Assembly: GCA_963730225.1 (NCBI GenBank)
Contig: CAVSQX010000005.1
Coordinates: 1 to 64,000 of the forward strand
DNA from: CAVSQX01 sp963730225
GTDB lineage: Bacteria; Planctomycetota; Phycisphaerae; Tepidisphaerales; Tepidisphaeraceae
Length of the DNA: 64,000 nucleotides
Direction of reading: 5' to 3'
Shown in pieces: positions 19,098-27,517 of the stretch; positions within the stretch are counted from its first letter, which is position 1; every line of letters begins with the position of its first letter. The position numbers were made by a program, and so were the translations under genes. The notes below the pieces were generated by a model, which saw nothing but the letters and a program-made list of their open reading frames with translations, did no database searches and was not told the DNA's origin.

Positions 19098-20951
19098 ATG
19101 CCCGCGCAGGCGAAAAAACGAGTGATCGTCGTCGGTGGCGGCCTGGCCGGGCTGGCGTGCACCATCAAGCTGGCCGAGCAAGACGTGGCTGTCGATTTGT
19201 TTTCGATGGTCCCCGTCAAGCGCAGCCACAGCGTCTGCGCCAGGGCGGCATCAACGCCGCCAACCCAATCGCCCGCCAGCAGGGATACAGCGAATGGGTG
19301 CATTTCGAGGAGACGGCTCTGGGCGGCGATTTTCTCGCCGATCAACCGCCACTTCTGGAGATGGCCAATTGGGCCCCGCGCATCATCGATCTGCTCGATC
19401 GCATGGGCGTTCCCTTCAATGTCACGCCCGAGGGCCAGCGTGCTCTTCGTCTTTTCGGCGGATCGCTCTTCAAGCGAACTTTCTACGCCGGCGCGACCAC
19501 CGGCCAGCAACTGCTCTACGCCCTGGATGAGCAAACCCGTCGTTGGGAAGCCGACGGCAAAGTCACCAAATACGAATTCTGGGAATTCCTCTGGCCCGTG
19601 CTGCACGATGGGCAATGCGTCGGAATTGTCGCTCAGGACATGCGCACGATGCAAATCCGCTCCTTCCGCGCCGACGCCGTCGTCATGGCCACCGGCGGAA
19701 ACGGAATGCTCTTCGGCAAAAGCACCATGTCCGTCATCTGCACCGGCGGCGCACTCTCGCGCTGCTACCAGGCCGGCGCACGCTACGCCAACCCCGAGAT
19801 GATTCAGCTCCACCCGACCGCCATCCCGGGACAGGACAAGTGCCGGCTCATCAGCGAATCCGCCCGCGGTGAAGGCGGTCGAATCTGGCTTCCCGTCCGC
19901 CCCGGCGACGATCGCCCGCCCAACTCCATTCCCGAAAAGGAACGCGACTATTTTCTCGAGCGGCTCTACCCCAAATACGGCAACCTCCTCCCGCGCGACA
20001 TCGCCACGCGCGAAATTTTCCAGATCTGCCAGCAGGGCAAAGGCATCGGCGGCGGCAACATGGTGTATCTGGATCTGCGCGACATCGTCCGTCAGATCGG
20101 CCGGCAGAAAGTGCTCGACAAGCTCGAAGGCATTCTGGAAATCTACGAAAAGTTCGTCGGCACCGATCCGCTGAGCGAGCCGATGAAAATTTTTCCCGCC
20201 GTTCACTATTCCATGGGCGGGCTCTGGGCCAACTTCAAACCCAAGCCGTCCGGCGGTTTGGCGCCCGGCCATCCCGACAACATGAGCACCAACATCCCCG
20301 GCCTCTACACCATGGGCGAATGCTCCTTCGCCTACCACGGCGCCAATCGGCTCGGGGCCAACAGCCTGCTCAGTTGCATCTTCGACGGTCTGTTCGGCGC
20401 GCACCGGCGTGAAAACTTACATTTCCGATGCCGCCGCCGTCGCGTCGGCGGATGTTTCACAGGCCGAGTTCGATGCCATCGTCCATCAGGAAACGCAGCG
20501 ACAGGACCATCTGCTGGCCGGCACCGGCGACGAAAATCCGTATCATCTCTGGCAGGAAATGGGCCGCTGGATGACCGACAACTGCACCGTCGTTCGCCAC
20601 AACGAAAAGCTCGAATCGACGCTGGCCAAATGCGACCAATGGAAGCAGCGTTGCCAGGAGATCAAACTTTCGGACACGGGAATGTGGACGAATCAGAATC
20701 TCTCGTTTGCCCGTGCAGTGCGCGACATGGTGGTTCAGGCCGAGGCGATTCTCAAAGGTGCGCTGGCTCGCAACGAATCGCGCGGGGCCCATTACAAGCC
20801 GGAATTTCCCAATCGGGACGACGCCAATTTTCTCAAAGCCACCATTGCAACGTTCGATTCCGCCTCCGGCGCCGCTCGCATTTCCTACGCTCCGGTGGAT
20901 GCCAGTCTCGTCGCCCCGCGCGCTCGTAATTACGGGAACTCCCCCATTTAG
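19098..20951 (+). CDS. sdhA: Succinate dehydrogenase/fumarate reductase flavoprotein subunit (two frameshifts)
   Basis: The N-terminal FAD-binding motif VIVVGGGLAGLACTIKLAE is followed by VPVKRSHSVCA and QGGINAANP, the covalent-flavin histidine region. HPTAIPG, SESARGEGG and the catalytic HYSMGGLW lie further on. It oxidises succinate to fumarate. The family length (about 615 residues) is reached only if the frame steps -1 at 19239-19242, where one C of GCCCAG appears missing, and +1 (or -2) at about 20400-20404. The stop codon TAG sits inside a TTTAGC hairpin element. No iron-sulfur subunit gene follows. Confidence 0.88.
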
Positions 20952-20975
20952 CCTCCGGTGACTCACCGGGGGCTT
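20945..20975. repeat. TTTAGC-headed hairpin element, copy 2
   Basis: CATTTAGC is followed by an 11-bp stem made of GCCTCCGGTGA and TCACCGGGGGC with one G:T pair. The stop codon of sdhA is the TAG of the TTTAGC head. Confidence 0.75.
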
Positions 20976-20987
20976 TGAACGTTGACA

Positions 20988-21026
20988 CCCATTTAGCCCG
21001 CGGTGAATCACCGCGGGCTAAATGGG
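20988..21026. repeat. TTTAGC-headed palindrome, copy 3 (19-bp perfect arms)
   Basis: Arms 20988-21006 and 21008-21026 are perfectly complementary and centred on one A; the left arm starts CCCATTTAGCCCGCGG. It lies between the convergent sdhA and aspartic protease genes and could terminate transcription in both directions, but no T-run follows. Confidence 0.85.
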
Positions 21027-21040
21027 GTGCGCACGCGCAC

Positions 21041-22300
21041 TCAGTCCAGGCCAAGCAACCCGTGGGGCTGATCAAACACGATCCACCGAAACGCTCCCGC
21101 CGTCGTCGCGTCAAAATCCGTCCCCAGCGCACCCGTATCCACTTTCGCACTGGCCACGAGAAAATTCATTCCGAAAACCCCATCCAAAACCATCGTCTGC
21201 CCGCTGGTCGAATCCTTCAGAGTTATGTCGGCCACCAGCACCGGCACGCGCAGGAAATTGATCGGCTCCCCCTCTTTGGTTCGCAGCGTCAGTTTGTCCA
21301 GATAAAACCCCGCCGATTTTTTCGCGCCGCCGACACCGCCCACTTCCATCGTGAATTGCGAGTGGGCCGGAACCCCGTCGAGTTTCGGATGATCCGTGCC
21401 GAACGTTCCCGCCGCGTAACTGACGCCCAGCGTCGCCGCCTGCTTCTGCGAGATCATCGATGTCACGGCTCCCGTATCCAGCAGCCAACTACCCGATGAT
21501 GTCTTACCGCCCTGTGTGACCGTAATGGGCGGCGTCTTGTCGCCCACGGGCCGCAGCGGATTCGGTCCGATGATTGGATTCGCCGCGATCGCCGGGCCCA
21601 GCGCGCTGGCCGGCGTTACCGTCGTGAATTGCTTGAACATTCCGTAACTCAGCTTCACATGCCAGCGCGTTCTGGGAATTTCGTGCGAATCCGGCGGATA
21701 CAAAAATGTGCGAATCTTGTCGGTAAAATTGTTCACATCTTTCGGATTCATCACCACGACTTTGTCGGCCATCGCCGGCATTCCCGCCACATCGAGATCG
21801 CCCATCGCCAACGCGGCAAGAAAATCGCTCTTGCTATCCACCGGCCCGACTTCCGCCCGCATCGGTCCGCACGTTTGCGAATAAACCGTTTCCCATGTCT
21901 GCCCATTATCCACATCCACGCCCGGGGCGCTGGGAGCGATCGACAAGAACAACGGCTCGGATACGGCGAACCTGTCTCCCCCACCAACGCCAACATCTTC
22001 GAAACGCACTTGGGCTGCTTTGGGTCCGGTCGTTTTCTCCCGCTGGATGCCCAGTTGCTCGGCCGTGTTGGGCGAAATCATGATGCTGCTGGCTCCGGTG
22101 TCGAGAAACGCCTCGACGTTGAACGTCTGTTCCCCCGCCACTTTCGCGCCCAGAGGCGGTTCGGTGGCCGATCGCCGCAGCACCAGATTAATCCGTGGTT
22201 GATCCATCGCCGCCGGCTGCACACCGTCGAAATCGACCGCCGACGCCACCTTGGCCCAACCAACGATCAAGACGCACGTCAACCGAAAAGCGGCTCGCAT
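21041..22300 (-). CDS. Secreted retropepsin-like aspartic protease with two active-site motifs
   Basis: The 419-residue protein begins with a signal peptide (MRAAFRLTCVLIVGWAKVASA). It contains two aspartic-protease signatures, FLDTGASSIMI at about residue 66 and LLDTGAVTSMI at about residue 270, each followed by a hydrophobic-Gly segment. This matches clan AA proteases in which two lobes each donate one catalytic Asp. The C-terminal flap region has VLDGVFGMNFL. It would act in the periplasm or outside. A glycosyltransferase gene diverges from it after 48 bp. Confidence 0.8.
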   Translation of the reverse strand: MRAAFRLTCVLIVGWAKVASAVDFDGVQPAAMDQPRINLVLRRSATEPPLGAKVAGEQTFNVEAFLDTGASSIMISPNTAEQLGIQREKTTGPKAAQVRFEDVGVGGGDRFAVSEPLFLSIAPSAPGVDVDNGQTWETVYSQTCGPMRAEVGPVDSKSDFLAALAMGDLDVAGMPAMADKVVVMNPKDVNNFTDKIRTFLYPPDSHEIPRTRWHVKLSYGMFKQFTTVTPASALGPAIAANPIIGPNPLRPVGDKTPPITVTQGGKTSSGSWLLDTGAVTSMISQKQAATLGVSYAAGTFGTDHPKLDGVPAHSQFTMEVGGVGGAKKSAGFYLDKLTLRTKEGEPINFLRVPVLVADITLKDSTSGQTMVLDGVFGMNFLVASAKVDTGALGTDFDATTAGAFRWIVFDQPHGLLGLD

Positions 22301-22348
22301 CGGCGTTATGTTACTTCACCGGGAACGTTCTGGTAACTTTCCTTTCCC

Positions 22349-23854
22349 GTGAATCGTCCCCGATCCCCAGCGCCGCTGCTGCTGGCTTTGATTCTTCTCC
22401 TGGCCGCCGGATTGCGAATTTTCAATCTGCCGGCTCTGGGATTCTGGACCGATGAATTCTGCTCCCTCTCCGAAGCCAACGGCTGGGGCCTGGCCGTTTC
22501 GAGGCTGCCGGGCGTCGGCGTGATTCAGCCCGGACCGCGCTACACCCGCTTGATCGATGCTCGGCCCATCAGTCGAATCTTCACCGAGATCTCCCACGAT
22601 GACGCTCATCCGCCCCTCTATTTTCTGCTGCTGCGCGGCTGGGAGAATTTATTCGGGGACGGCGAATCGGCGGTGCGAAGTCTCAACGTGCTCTTTTCGC
22701 TAGCCAGCATCGCCCTGCTGTACGCCGCCGTGCGCCAGCAGCATCCGCCGTCGGTGGCATTGCCGGCGTGCCTGCTGATGGCGGTGGCCAACCCGCAGAT
22801 TCAGTTCGCGCAGGAAGCCCGCAACTACATGCCGCTGGTGACGTGCTCGCTGCTGGCGGCGTTTTTTCTATTGCGGCTGCAAAAATCAGGCGCGAATCCA
22901 TTCCGTGTCGCCGGACTATTTTTCTCCGTGCTGATCATGCTGTTCATGCACTACTTCGCCCTGCCGATCGCCGCGGCGATGGGTCTGTACGCTTTGACAT
23001 CCATGCGTGCAAAGGAGCGCACCGCCGCCGCCGGAGCGATCGTCGCCGCCGGACTGGTTTTCGCCGTCACCTGGGGCCCGATGATGTTTCGACAATTGCC
23101 GATTTTTTCCGCCGGCCATCAATGGCTCGCCGAACCGGGATCGCACTCACTGTCGCGCACGCTGATTCTCCTGGAGGAATTGCCCGGTCGATTCATCTTC
23201 GAGACCGATGATTCGCCGGTGTTTCACGCCATCGCCGTGGCCAGCGGTCTGATGTGGCTGGCGCTGCTGCCCGCATTTTTTTCTCCGGGTCAGCGGCTGT
23301 GGGCGATCTGGCTCACGTTTGTCGTCGGCATGGTGGCGACCACCGATATTCTGCAATCGACCGGGCAGTTGAAGTTCATCCGTTTCACTTTGGCGGCGAC
23401 ACCGCCGGCGTATGTGATGCTGGCATCGCTGCCGCTGGGGCGGTGGCGCGTCGTTCCGCCGCTGGCCGCAACCGTGCTGGCGCTGATCGCACTGCACGGC
23501 TGGGCGTATTTTCCGCCGTGGAAACTGGACTTCCGCACGCCGGCACAAGCCATCGCCGATCGCATTCAGGATGACGACGCTCTGGTTTTTGTCGGCTCGG
23601 ACCCGGTGACGCTGGCTCTGACCTACAACGGGTTCAGACACTATCTGCATCCGCCCAATACGCTGGTTCTGCTGGATCAACCCGCCGACGCCGCGGTGCT
23701 GGCGCGATTGCGAACCGCCCGGCAGATTTGGGTCGTCGATCTGCCGCAGAAACGCCCCATCGATCAGATGTTGCCGGGATTTGTATCTCTCGAACCGCCC
23801 GGACGCGTGCCGTTCTTCGTTGATCTGTATCGAGGAACGCTCACGGCTCGCTGA
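22349..23854 (+). CDS. GT39-like polytopic membrane glycosyltransferase
   Basis: The 501-residue protein starts at a GTG and has about ten hydrophobic helices. The first loop contains FWTDEFCSL, the acidic catalytic motif of PMT/ArnT-like enzymes, and later SHDDAHPPLYFLLLRGW, a second motif typical of bacterial GT39 proteins. The C-terminal 120 residues are soluble. It probably transfers a sugar from a polyprenyl-phosphate donor in the periplasm. It differs from the ArnT-like gene at 13919-15568, so the window encodes two such enzymes. Confidence 0.82.
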   Translation: MNRPRSPAPLLLALILLLAAGLRIFNLPALGFWTDEFCSLSEANGWGLAVSRLPGVGVIQPGPRYTRLIDARPISRIFTEISHDDAHPPLYFLLLRGWENLFGDGESAVRSLNVLFSLASIALLYAAVRQQHPPSVALPACLLMAVANPQIQFAQEARNYMPLVTCSLLAAFFLLRLQKSGANPFRVAGLFFSVLIMLFMHYFALPIAAAMGLYALTSMRAKERTAAAGAIVAAGLVFAVTWGPMMFRQLPIFSAGHQWLAEPGSHSLSRTLILLEELPGRFIFETDDSPVFHAIAVASGLMWLALLPAFFSPGQRLWAIWLTFVVGMVATTDILQSTGQLKFIRFTLAATPPAYVMLASLPLGRWRVVPPLAATVLALIALHGWAYFPPWKLDFRTPAQAIADRIQDDDALVFVGSDPVTLALTYNGFRHYLHPPNTLVLLDQPADAAVLARLRTARQIWVVDLPQKRPIDQMLPGFVSLEPPGRVPFFVDLYRGTLTAR

Positions 23855-24434
23855 TCGCCGCGTCGAGTCGGCCCGACACTTCGATGGTCTGCGTCGGCGC
23901 CGCCACATCGTGCGGATCGAATGCAAGAAAAACGCCGTTCAAATCCACCATCGCGCGATCCCCTTGCCGGTCGAATGTCACTTTCACATTCACCGGCTGC
24001 ATCTGCCGGTGGGCCCCATCCAAAAATATTCCGTCCGATGAATCCTGCGGCTCCTTGCTCTCGGTCTTGAAGGTCCACACCGCCGTCGATAAATCCTCCG
24101 GCGATTCGATGTCCAGCTTCATCTCCAGCACAAAACTGTTGCCGCGGTAGCTGGATTCCAGCGCCGCCGGTGGATCGTCGGTGCACAGCATCGCTTCAAT
24201 GTCGCCGGATTTTTTCGTCAGCACCAGCTTGGCCGCGGGAAAGGCGCTTGGCTTGCCGTCGATCGTCAGCATCGCCATGGGCGGGGTGGCCGGCTGACTG
24301 GCGGCGGCCTGCGTCGATGGGTTGGTCGCCGGCGCTGCCGACGACGGCGCGTCGGTGCTTTTCTGGCATCCCGTGCCGACGGCCAGCACGACAGCCGTCG
24401 CCAGAATTTTTGCTTTCCACCGCCACGCCGACAT
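23841..24434 (-). CDS. Putative lipoprotein of unknown function
   Basis: The N-terminus MSAWRWKAKILATAVVLAVGTGC is a lipoprotein-like signal peptide ending at Cys23, although the -3 residue is unusual for a lipobox. A short Ala/Ser/Thr linker follows, then about 150 residues with no recognised motif, rich in beta-strand-like sequence and containing FVLEMKLDIESPEDLS. The ATG at 24434 has GGAG 6 nt upstream; the upstream in-frame extension is rejected. It overlaps the end of the convergent glycosyltransferase gene by 14 bp. Confidence 0.65.
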   Translation of the reverse strand: MSAWRWKAKILATAVVLAVGTGCQKSTDAPSSAAPATNPSTQAAASQPATPPMAMLTIDGKPSAFPAAKLVLTKKSGDIEAMLCTDDPPAALESSYRGNSFVLEMKLDIESPEDLSTAVWTFKTESKEPQDSSDGIFLDGAHRQMQPVNVKVTFDRQGDRAMVDLNGVFLAFDPHDVAAPTQTIEVSGRLDAAISEP

Positions 24435-24492
24435 TTCGTTTCTCCGACCCATCCGCCAATCCGCCCCACCGCTGAAATCGCTGTCGGGCAAG

Positions 24493-24498
24493 TATACC
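24493..24498 (+). promoter_or_regulatory. Candidate -10 box close to the start of the zinc-ribbon gene
   Basis: TATACC lies 8 nt before the ATG at 24507, consistent with a leaderless or nearly leaderless transcript. No good -35 box is visible. Confidence 0.4.
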
Positions 24499-24506
24499 AT
24501 AGGGAT

Positions 24507-25217
24507 ATGCCGCGCGTGGCCCCACGAGTTCCCGAAGCGACAGACCTACTGTGCGAAAAATGCGGGTACGTGCTCAACGGACTGCCGGAAAACGGACGTT
24601 GCCCCGAATGCGGAACGCCCATCGAACAAAGCCTGGGCCAACAGCGAATCGGGCCGACCGCAGGCTTTCTTCGCACCACCGGACAGATCATCTTTCACCC
24701 CGGCCGATTTTATCGGACGCTGAACGTGCGCGGCTCGGTCGCCGCCGCTCGCCGATTCGCCCGGCCACACTGGTTGATCGCCTCGGGGCTTTTCGCCCTG
24801 GCGGCGTCGGCGCACGCTTACTGGTATGCCACCTTGCTGTCATGGCCCCGAGCGAATCCTGGCCTGTTTGCCGGGCTGGCTGCCGCACTGACAATCGGAA
24901 CCTATTTCGTCATGGATGGCATCACCAGCCTTGCCGCGCGACTGACCAACTGGGAAGCGACCTACCGCGGCTATCGTCTTCCGCTGGATACCGTGCTGCG
25001 CGGAATGTACTACCATGCCGCCCACTATTTTCCCGTCGCCCTGGCGGCGGCGATCACTGTCGTCGGACACGAGATCCTCTACAAACTGCGCATCGTGACT
25101 GAAAACTCCGCCGATCGCTATTTGTATTTCCTCTGCGGGCAGGTGATCGTGTCGGCGGGATATCTGTTCAACGCTTACTGGATCGGCATGCGGAACATGA
25201 TGTACGCCAATCGCTGA
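24507..25217 (+). CDS. Zinc-ribbon membrane protein (CGYxLxGLP type)
   Basis: Residues 15-38 form a zinc ribbon: CEKCGYVLNGLP followed by CPECGTP. This is a hallmark of an abundant planctomycete family. Four or five hydrophobic helices follow, in the manner of Yip1-like membrane domains. Function is not known; the ribbon faces the cytoplasm and probably mediates protein or nucleic-acid contact. A TVP38-type membrane protein gene starts 8 bp downstream, so the two are probably co-transcribed. Confidence 0.75.
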   Translation: MPRVAPRVPEATDLLCEKCGYVLNGLPENGRCPECGTPIEQSLGQQRIGPTAGFLRTTGQIIFHPGRFYRTLNVRGSVAAARRFARPHWLIASGLFALAASAHAYWYATLLSWPRANPGLFAGLAAALTIGTYFVMDGITSLAARLTNWEATYRGYRLPLDTVLRGMYYHAAHYFPVALAAAITVVGHEILYKLRIVTENSADRYLYFLCGQVIVSAGYLFNAYWIGMRNMMYANR

Positions 25218-25224
25218 ATCGCTC

Positions 25225-25950
25225 ATGACCAGCGCCTCCCTGCCGCCCTCGCGCTCCAGCCGAATTCCAAAATTCGCCGCGTCCGCGCTTCTGATCGGCT
25301 TGGCCATCGCGGCAATCTACTTCCTTTTGTTTACCCCAAGCGGCCGAAAAGTGCTGAACGATCCGCGCTTGTTTTCCTCCGATGTTCATACATTGGTCGC
25401 GCGCCATCCTTTGGCGGCGCCGGCTTTGTACATCCTGACCTACATCGCCTTCGCCGTCGTGGCTCTGCCGGTTTGGTGGCTTCAGTTTCTGGGCGGCTTG
25501 GGATTTGGATTTTTTTTCGGATCGACCTGGAGCCTTCTGGCCGCCACGATTTCAGCCACGCTCACCGCCTGGCTGGCCCGCTGGATCGCCGCCGACTTCT
25601 TCCGCGATCGCATCGAAGCCAAGATGGCGCAGCTGCAAAAGCTCGATCAAACCCTCGGCCAAAACGGCCTGCTGATCGTCATGACGCTACGGCTGATTCA
25701 CCTGCTGCCGTTTGGTCTGTGCAACTACGCCCTGGGCATGACGCGCATTTCGCTGATGGACGTTTTCGTCGGCACGCTGCTGGGCAGCATTCCCCCCGTC
25801 GTCGCCGACGCCGCCGTCGGCGCGGGCCTGCGGCCGTGGCGAAACATGCCGTTCATCGCCATCCTGGCCGCGTTGAACATCGTGATGCTTCTGCCCCTGC
25901 TGCTGCGCTATCTGCGGCCCCACTGGTTTCGCAAATTCGGCGTGCAATGA
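25225..25950 (+). CDS. TVP38/TMEM64 (VTT/DedA-like) membrane protein
   Basis: The 241-residue product has about six hydrophobic helices. The central VTT-type core contains GGLGFGFFFGSTWSLLAAT and a re-entrant region with LIHLLPFGLCNYALGMTRI. Proteins of this family act in lipid scrambling or membrane homeostasis in bacteria and eukaryotes. The gene follows the zinc-ribbon gene in an apparent operon. Its last 98 bp overlap the 3' end of the convergent polysaccharide lyase-like gene. Confidence 0.85.
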   Translation: MTSASLPPSRSSRIPKFAASALLIGLAIAAIYFLLFTPSGRKVLNDPRLFSSDVHTLVARHPLAAPALYILTYIAFAVVALPVWWLQFLGGLGFGFFFGSTWSLLAATISATLTAWLARWIAADFFRDRIEAKMAQLQKLDQTLGQNGLLIVMTLRLIHLLPFGLCNYALGMTRISLMDVFVGTLLGSIPPVVADAAVGAGLRPWRNMPFIAILAALNIVMLLPLLLRYLRPHWFRKFGVQ

Positions 25951-26713
25951 ATTTCACAGCTTGCGCCGAAACATCCTTGTGCTCAATCCAGTCGTCGCCG
26001 AACGGCTCGTTCTTGTCCACGCCCCGATAGAGCCCCCACTTCGGTCGGTAATCGTCTCCTTCCGGTCGAAACACCGGCACGTGTTGCACACCTGCAAATG
26101 GGTCGCCGTTGATCGACGCCATCACCAAACCGTCATCGCTGGTCGAAGTCTTGATGCGAATTCGCACGGTCATCCACTGCCCCGGCTTCCAGTGAAACCG
26201 GCGAACGGCCGTGGAGTTCCGCGCATCACCCGACCAGAAATCCACGTCCGCATCGCTGCGACCCTGGAGAATCGACATCGTCACCAGCGGAGCGCCGTCG
26301 TCGCCGTTGGTCGCTTTGAGCTGAAAGATATGGCAAAAGCGATCGCCGCCGACAAACTTCGGATCGGTGCGCCAGGTCGTTTCGTATTCAAACGTCTCGC
26401 CCAGTTTCTGATGCGGCCCCAGCCCCTTCACCTCGGCACGCTGGCGATCCGTGCGTTTGGTCGCCTGATCGCCGTCCCATCCAATCGCGGGGTTGTAATG
26501 CAGCAGCATTCGCACGGTGTGGTCGCCCACATCGGTGATATTCTTCTCCCAATCCGGATTGGGCACGATCGAATCGCTGGCGAGCACATACTTGATCTTC
26601 GGCGGCTCCTGCCCTTCGAAACTTTTGAGGCTATCCATCGTTTCGCCGACAGCGCCCAGCGCAAAAACGCCGACGCCGATCCCGGCTACGAAGATCAGAG
26701 CAAACGATTTCAT
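25853..26713 (-). CDS. Secreted polysaccharide lyase-like protein (heparin lyase I fold)
   Basis: The ATG at 26713 has a strong AGGAGG 4 nt upstream, followed by a signal peptide (MKSFALIFVAGIGVGVFALG). The body shows DRQRAEVKG, ETTWRTDP and KWGLYRGVDKN, which fit the polysaccharide lyase family of jelly-roll proteins (PF14099 type): an arginine/glutamate strand early and a WG-YRG strand near the end. It may cleave an acidic polysaccharide outside the cell. The last roughly 30 residues lie in DNA that also encodes the convergent membrane protein and look unlike the rest, so the natural stop may have been lost. Confidence 0.7.
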   Translation of the reverse strand: MKSFALIFVAGIGVGVFALGAVGETMDSLKSFEGQEPPKIKYVLASDSIVPNPDWEKNITDVGDHTVRMLLHYNPAIGWDGDQATKRTDRQRAEVKGLGPHQKLGETFEYETTWRTDPKFVGGDRFCHIFQLKATNGDDGAPLVTMSILQGRSDADVDFWSGDARNSTAVRRFHWKPGQWMTVRIRIKTSTSDDGLVMASINGDPFAGVQHVPVFRPEGDDYRPKWGLYRGVDKNEPFGDDWIEHKDVSAQAVKFIARRICETSGAADSAAAGAEASRCSTRPGWR

Positions 26714-26826
26714 CCGGCCTCCTGAACGCACTCTGATTTTCACCGAATCTCGCTGGCGACGCAACTGGCCTCGTGTGTCGCATCGGCTATGCTATCGCCC
26801 CGCCTAACCCACGGGAGACCTTCTGC

Positions 26827-27516
26827 ATGCGCGCTTACCTGACCGAATTCATCGGCACATTCTTTCTTGTCTTTACCGTCGGCCTGACAGTCACCGCCGG
26901 AACGCCATTTGCGCCGCTGGCGATCGGAACCAGTCTGATGGTGATGGTCTACATGGGCGGCCACATCTCCGGCGGCCACTACAACCCGGCCGTCTCGCTG
27001 GCGGTGACATTGCGCGGCAAACTCTCCTGGCCGGAGTTTTTTGCTTACGTCATTTCCCAGGAATGCGGCGCGATAACCGCCGCCGCGATCGTGCTCGGGC
27101 TGACCAGCAAAACGTATCCATGCGCTCCGGGCCTGGGAGTAACGCCGCTCAACGCCGGCATCGTCGAAGCCATTTTTACTTTCGCTTTGGCGCTGGTCGT
27201 GCTGAATGTCGCCACGTCACCCAGGACCGAAGGGAATTCCTATTACGGATTGGCGATCGGATTCACCATCACGATGGCCGCCTTCGCCGGCGGTGGAATC
27301 TCCGGCGGCGCGTTCAACCCCGCCGTCGGCTTCGGTCCGATCCTGATCGACATGCTCCACGGCGGAGGCTCGATGAATCACCTTTGGATTTATCTCGTGG
27401 GCCCCTTTGCCGGCGGAGCGATCGCCGCGGTCGTCTTCCTGTACCAGAATTCCGCGCCGCTCCCGGCCGTGCCGACCGCTGCACCGGCGGGCCCGAAAGA
27501 AGTGTTCAACCCCTGA
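26827..27516 (+). CDS. Aquaporin (MIP family channel)
   Basis: The 229-residue protein has six hydrophobic helices and the two pore half-helices with NPA boxes: GGHYNPAVSLAV and GGAFNPAVGFGP. Residues after the NPA boxes and the small selectivity residues fit a water-selective or mixed aquaporin; substrate choice cannot be fixed by eye. GGGAGA lies 8 nt upstream of the ATG at 26827, and MRAYLTEFIGTF is the typical family N-terminus, so the 18-residue upstream extension is rejected. It is convergent with ilvD. Confidence 0.92.
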   Translation: MRAYLTEFIGTFFLVFTVGLTVTAGTPFAPLAIGTSLMVMVYMGGHISGGHYNPAVSLAVTLRGKLSWPEFFAYVISQECGAITAAAIVLGLTSKTYPCAPGLGVTPLNAGIVEAIFTFALALVVLNVATSPRTEGNSYYGLAIGFTITMAAFAGGGISGGAFNPAVGFGPILIDMLHGGGSMNHLWIYLVGPFAGGAIAAVVFLYQNSAPLPAVPTAAPAGPKEVFNP

Positions 27517-27517
27517 T

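Noticed and set aside
18665..20404. 579-codon minus-strand frame
   Set aside because: It is antisense to the conserved sdhA and DinB-like genes; its product has no recognisable motif.
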